This document shows, piece after piece, positions 62,001 through 64,000 of a stretch of 64,000 nt of DNA; position 1 is the stretch's first letter; each line of letters opens with the position of its first letter. The notes under the pieces are model-generated. The model saw only the letters and a program-made list of their open reading frames with translations, had not been told where the DNA came from and made no database searches. Origin of the DNA: Misgurnus anguillicaudatus (Eukaryota > Chordata > Actinopteri > Cypriniformes > Cobitidae); contig NW_027395276.1 in assembly GCF_027580225.2 (NCBI RefSeq), forward strand, positions 4,741,001-4,805,000, in the 5' to 3' direction. The translations under genes and the position numbers were made by a program.

Positions 62001-63203
62001 TGTAGATGCTTTCTTGATGGAAAGAATGGAGGACGTGTGGCCACTTTTTAGCTGGTCAGATTGTGAGAACAGCTCACCCTCACTCTTAAACTTCTTAAAC
62101 CAGCTAAAAAAGTGGCCAAAACCCCTCTAAAACCAGCCAGCTACACCACACAGCAAAATCCCTAGAGTTCAATGAATACTGCTGGGTGTATATGTTGTTC
62201 CAATCTTACAGTGTGTTTAAAGTAACACTGAAGTTCAACTAAAACAAACACTGATCACCACAATGGTGACTTTAAGGAGTGGTTTCCTTTACAGGGATTA
62301 GGTTAAACCAGGACTAGGACTGCATTTACAGGCGAAACAAAGGGCACTGATGTATTTTAAGATATGTCAGTGAAAGTTGTTTTCAGTTTGGACAGCTAGG
62401 ACTAGTCTAATCCCTGTCCAGGAAGCCGCCTCCTTATGGAACATCCAACATCTAAACCAAAGTTAAGAAAATAACTCTACAAGTAAGATGTAAAATGCAA
62501 TTTTAGTTTTCAAACAGACATGTGATGAAGAGGATAAAGTTACAGACTGTAGCTTTAACTTTGCTTCAGTGTTACTTTTAACACTCTGTAAGATTGGGAC
62601 AATATATACACCTACCAGCTAAAACAGGCCAACCAGTTTAGGACAACATAAATCCTTCTTGCCATTTTTAATGTTTGAGACCTGCCCATCTGACGAACTC
62701 TGAGGTTATAAAAATTATTTCCAAACATCCCAGAAACGCTATCAGAGGGCATTCATGTGCAACTTTTACCTACTAAATTCGTATTTACGATAATTTCAAG
62801 AGCATGTGAAGGTAGCATTTGTACATTTAAAAATATGATGTAAATGTTGACACTGTTTGTAAGGGGTTAATTGCTATGAAAACAATTAACCTTGAAAAGT
62901 TCTTTGTTTGGCTTCAAAAAGAAACACAAAAGGTCGTTTGTGATAGAAACAATGCCAATGGAGAACCCAAAATGGACTGAAGAGACACACACACACACAC
63001 ACACACACCTTCGGGTCCCTCAGTGAAATGTCCAATAATGATCTGCTCTCTTTCACCTCCAGGTTTTTGTCTGTACCAGGTCACCTGCACCACACTCTCG
63101 TCCTCTTGTGCGGCAAACCGGCACGGCAGACGGGTCTGTGTGCCGATAAATGACCGCAGGACCAGTGAAGAAGGAGGTTCGATAAACTCACCATCTACAC
63201 ACA
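47086..63203 (-). CDS. nectin4: Nectin-4 cell adhesion molecule (5' exon outside window)
   Basis: Ten coding exons are seen, in transcript order: 63203-63009, 59679-59512, 58293-58015, 57938-57824, 51848-51697, 51326-51152, 51057-50982, 49043-48981, 48887-48705 and 47394-47086 (571 residues in view). Phases agree throughout. An alternative first acceptor at 63194 drops three residues. Exons 1-2 build the Ig V domain (RLPCRF, VTWYRQ, ATYTCHI). Exon 3 is the first C2 domain (AASCRSVGYPPP, VTSEF, RSMNGHRLDC). Exons 4-5 are the second C2 domain (ELRCAVKGNPPP, GVYVCQTAN). Exon 6 is the transmembrane helix (LVVIMVIILIYVNC). The tail has LSRQASMRRLGS, EMQTD and ISEAMNNF, all of which parallel nectin-4. 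Sequons NRT, NIT and NMT are present. Nectins mediate calcium-independent adhesion and bind afadin through the C-terminus. Here the protein ends SEVI rather than the mammalian GHLV. The signal peptide lies beyond the right edge. Confidence 0.85.
47703..48206. mobile_element. TTAA-flanked element, AGGGGTCATATCATG end
   Basis: TTAA occurs on both sides (47699-47702, 48207-48210). The sister copy at 53003-53395 shares internal phrases such as 'tttggtgtc' and 'ggacccaattatagcag' (here 'ggacccaattatagcac'). A fragment of the foldback family ('actgatcaccataattgtgg') lies inside. It is in the last nectin4 intron. Confidence 0.75.
48300..48681. mobile_element. Second copy of the GGCCTCATTTATAAA MITE
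   Basis: It has the same ends, interior phrase and size as 37124-37519. It stops 24 bases from the donor of nectin4 exon 48887-48705. Confidence 0.75.
49209..50935. mobile_element. ~1.7 kb element with GACTGATTTATACTTCTAC ends
   Basis: The left end (gactgatttatacttctaca) and the right end (gtagaagtacaaatcagcc) are inverted. There is no long open frame. It is split by the nested MITE 50196-50769 and lies in the nectin4 intron before exon 49043-48981. Confidence 0.55.
50196..50769. mobile_element. AT-rich palindromic MITE (CCCATACAGCAAAAAAA ends), nested
   Basis: The left end CCCATACAGCAAAAAAAG and the right end TTTTTTGCCATATGGG are inverted. The interior repeats 'aaaatatattt' words. It is the same family as 20921-21533. 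Confidence 0.75.
52288..52367. mobile_element. 80-bp hairpin element with TTAACC...GGTTAA ends
   Basis: 'ttaaccttggagaaccca' and 'tgggttctccagggttaa' are inverted around a ~40-base loop in the large nectin4 intron, immediately before the foldback element. Confidence 0.65.
52368..53550. mobile_element. ~1.2 kb foldback element, best copy of its family
   Basis: The outer arms ('gatcagtgtttgttttagtt' and its complement near 53510-53535) and the middle arms (near 52570-52690 and 52840-52970) pair over hundreds of bases. The centre is around 52770. The right arm is interrupted by the TTAA element at 53003-53395. Confidence 0.65.
53003..53395. mobile_element. TTAA-flanked element nested in foldback arm
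   Basis: TTAA is present on both sides (52999-53002, 53396-53399). The ends AGGGGACATTTCAC and ATATATCCCCT are weakly inverted. It is the sister of 47703-48206. Confidence 0.8.
55084..55670. mobile_element. 587-bp giant palindrome of TCATAATTATGACTTT words
   Basis: The ends AGCCCATTTCCGCCACATAA and TTATGTGGCGGAAATGGGCT are perfect inverted repeats. The interior is made almost entirely of TAATTATGA, GACTTTAAAAGTC and GAGATAAAAAG words in both orientations. It lies in the large nectin4 intron. It has no coding capacity. Confidence 0.85.
58399..59445. mobile_element. 1047-bp TTAA-type MITE carrying a nested SINE
   Basis: TTAA flanks both ends (58395-58398, 59446-59449). The ends AGGATTACTCCACTTTCAT and ATGAAAGTGGAGTAATCCT are perfect inverted repeats. 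It is the same family as 37865-38488 and 17441-18221, and lies in the nectin4 intron between exons 59679-59512 and 58293-58015. Confidence 0.85.
58431..58650 (-). mobile_element. tRNA-derived SINE, V-SINE-like
   Basis: On the minus strand the head reads GGGGTGGCAGTGGTTCTGTG, close to a pol III A box. About 45 bases further comes GGTGGTTCAATCCCTGG, a good B box. The tail contains 'aaagcactatataaat', as in fish V-SINEs. Such elements are copied by LINE reverse transcriptase. Confidence 0.7.
59967..60459. mobile_element. ~490-bp palindromic MITE with GCGTGCACACG end
   Basis: The left end (gcgtgcacacgtccagcgac) and the right end (gtcactggcggtgtgcac) are inverted. Internal segments 'tgtccagctaaacgacaaag' and 'cttgtcctgtagctggaca' continue the pairing. 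It lies in the nectin4 intron after the first V exon. Confidence 0.7.
62158..62660. mobile_element. MITE copy lacking the GACCCC insertion
   Basis: It is similar to 26261-26945 in 'cacagcaaaatccc', 'aactctacaagtaagatg' and 'ttgggacaatatatacacc', but with no GACCCC MITE at the last phrase. Another short palindromic element (about 62285-62442, ends 'acagggattag' and 'ctaatccctgt') is inserted in it. Confidence 0.65.
62985..63008 (+). repeat. (CA)n microsatellite forming a nectin4 splice donor
   Basis: On the minus strand (GT)n follows the V-domain exon directly (GAAG|GTGTGTGT), so the repeat itself is the 5' splice site. Confidence 0.9.
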
Positions 63204-64000
63204 CTGAAAACACACACAGAGACAACAGATCTGTAACACTGACTGTGTTCACTGTGAGAGTCGAGGACAACCAGAGTCAATGTTTGTGAGACTTAAGTTA
63301 ATATTAAACAGACATATCACAAGTGTTTGTTCGTGCTCTACAAACACAACACATTCAGAAAATGAGGAGGATCGTTCTCATGTTCTCCGAAACACAAATG
63401 TGCTCTACATCACAATGAATGACTCATTCTGATTGACAGCGAGAGGAAACAATGCTACTTACAAATAATAACATGCAACTAATAAATAGATTCATGGAGA
63501 AAACACTTCCTGTATGTTTTGTTGTTGACATCAAAGGTCACATGCCAATCGAACGCTGTGCTATTTTGACGCAAATGCATTCAATATTCTCATTCAATAT
63601 TTGGCCGAGGGTTGAGCCATTTGTAAAAAAAGATTAATTGCCCTTCTGTTGTTTAGGCAGTTCAAAAAAATGTGACCCGTGCTGGAAAAATGAGTCAGAA
63701 TGCTCTCTGTCTAATTTTGAGCTACAGGTACAAGAAAGTATAAATGTCGATTTTGTTCAAAATTGAGGTTTTTGATTAAAATAAGTACATTAAGCCCTCA
63801 TCTAATGATCTCAATGCTCTAAATAGTTATTAAACATCTAAAATGATATTTATTTGTATGTTTTCTGAGAGGTGTACCATCCTAAATGCTTAGAGGCGGA
63901 TTCCCGGACAGGGATTAGACTAGTAGTCCTAGACTAAAATAAATGTAGAGCTGTCCAAAACTCATATCTTAAAATACATCAGTGCCCTTTGTTTTACCTC
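63204..64000. other. Right edge: nectin4 intron sequence
   Basis: No signal-peptide exon is recognisable on the minus strand, so it should lie to the right of the window. From about 63893 a copy of the GAGGCGG...ACAGGGATTAG palindromic element (also inside 62285-62442) begins and is cut by the edge. Confidence 0.5.

Overview
The window looks like genomic DNA from a ray-finned fish, most likely a cyprinid or close ostariophysan relative. The reasons are split vertebrate genes with GT-AG introns, a teleost-type clustered C2H2 zinc-finger family with an N-terminal coiled coil, a fish L2-type LINE, and a very dense load of short palindromic DNA transposons. Several of these have the look of repeats common in zebrafish and carp (for example ends reading AAAGGGATAGTTCACCC). 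The species cannot be fixed from sequence alone.

Layout. Positions 1-7540 hold a head-to-tail array of four related non-coding repeat copies. They have hairpin-forming ends and repeatedly carry a CTCF-like motif. Positions 7846-11483 are an L2-like LINE whose EN+RT frame is open throughout. Positions 12027-12776 hold a TATA-driven tandem C-type-lectin gene with an in-frame stop. Positions 14325-24375 (minus) hold a complete 13-coding-exon arhgap30 gene (predicted 1429 aa). Positions 28455-45332 hold three plus-strand zinc-finger genes; the first two are recent tandem duplicates and the third is a divergent two-exon relative. From 47086 to beyond the right edge (minus) lies nectin4, with ten coding exons in view; the signal-peptide exon lies outside the window.

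How the genes relate. In human 1q23.3 NECTIN4 and ARHGAP30 are neighbours in the same orientation. The same head-to-tail order is kept here, but about 23 kb lie between them, filled with the three zinc-finger genes on the other strand plus transposons. ARHGAP30 proteins switch off Rho-family GTPases and nectin-4 is an adherens-junction adhesion receptor, so both act on junctions and actin. The zinc-finger genes are probably DNA-binding regulators unrelated to that pathway.

All exon models were built by hand from splice signals, reading-phase continuity and family resemblance. Every intron is phase-consistent, and the arhgap30, ZNF and nectin4 models all close exactly on codon boundaries. Transposon families were recognised from their ends, and superfamily names are tentative unless a target-site duplication is stated. 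No tRNA, rRNA, CRISPR or retroviral gene was seen.
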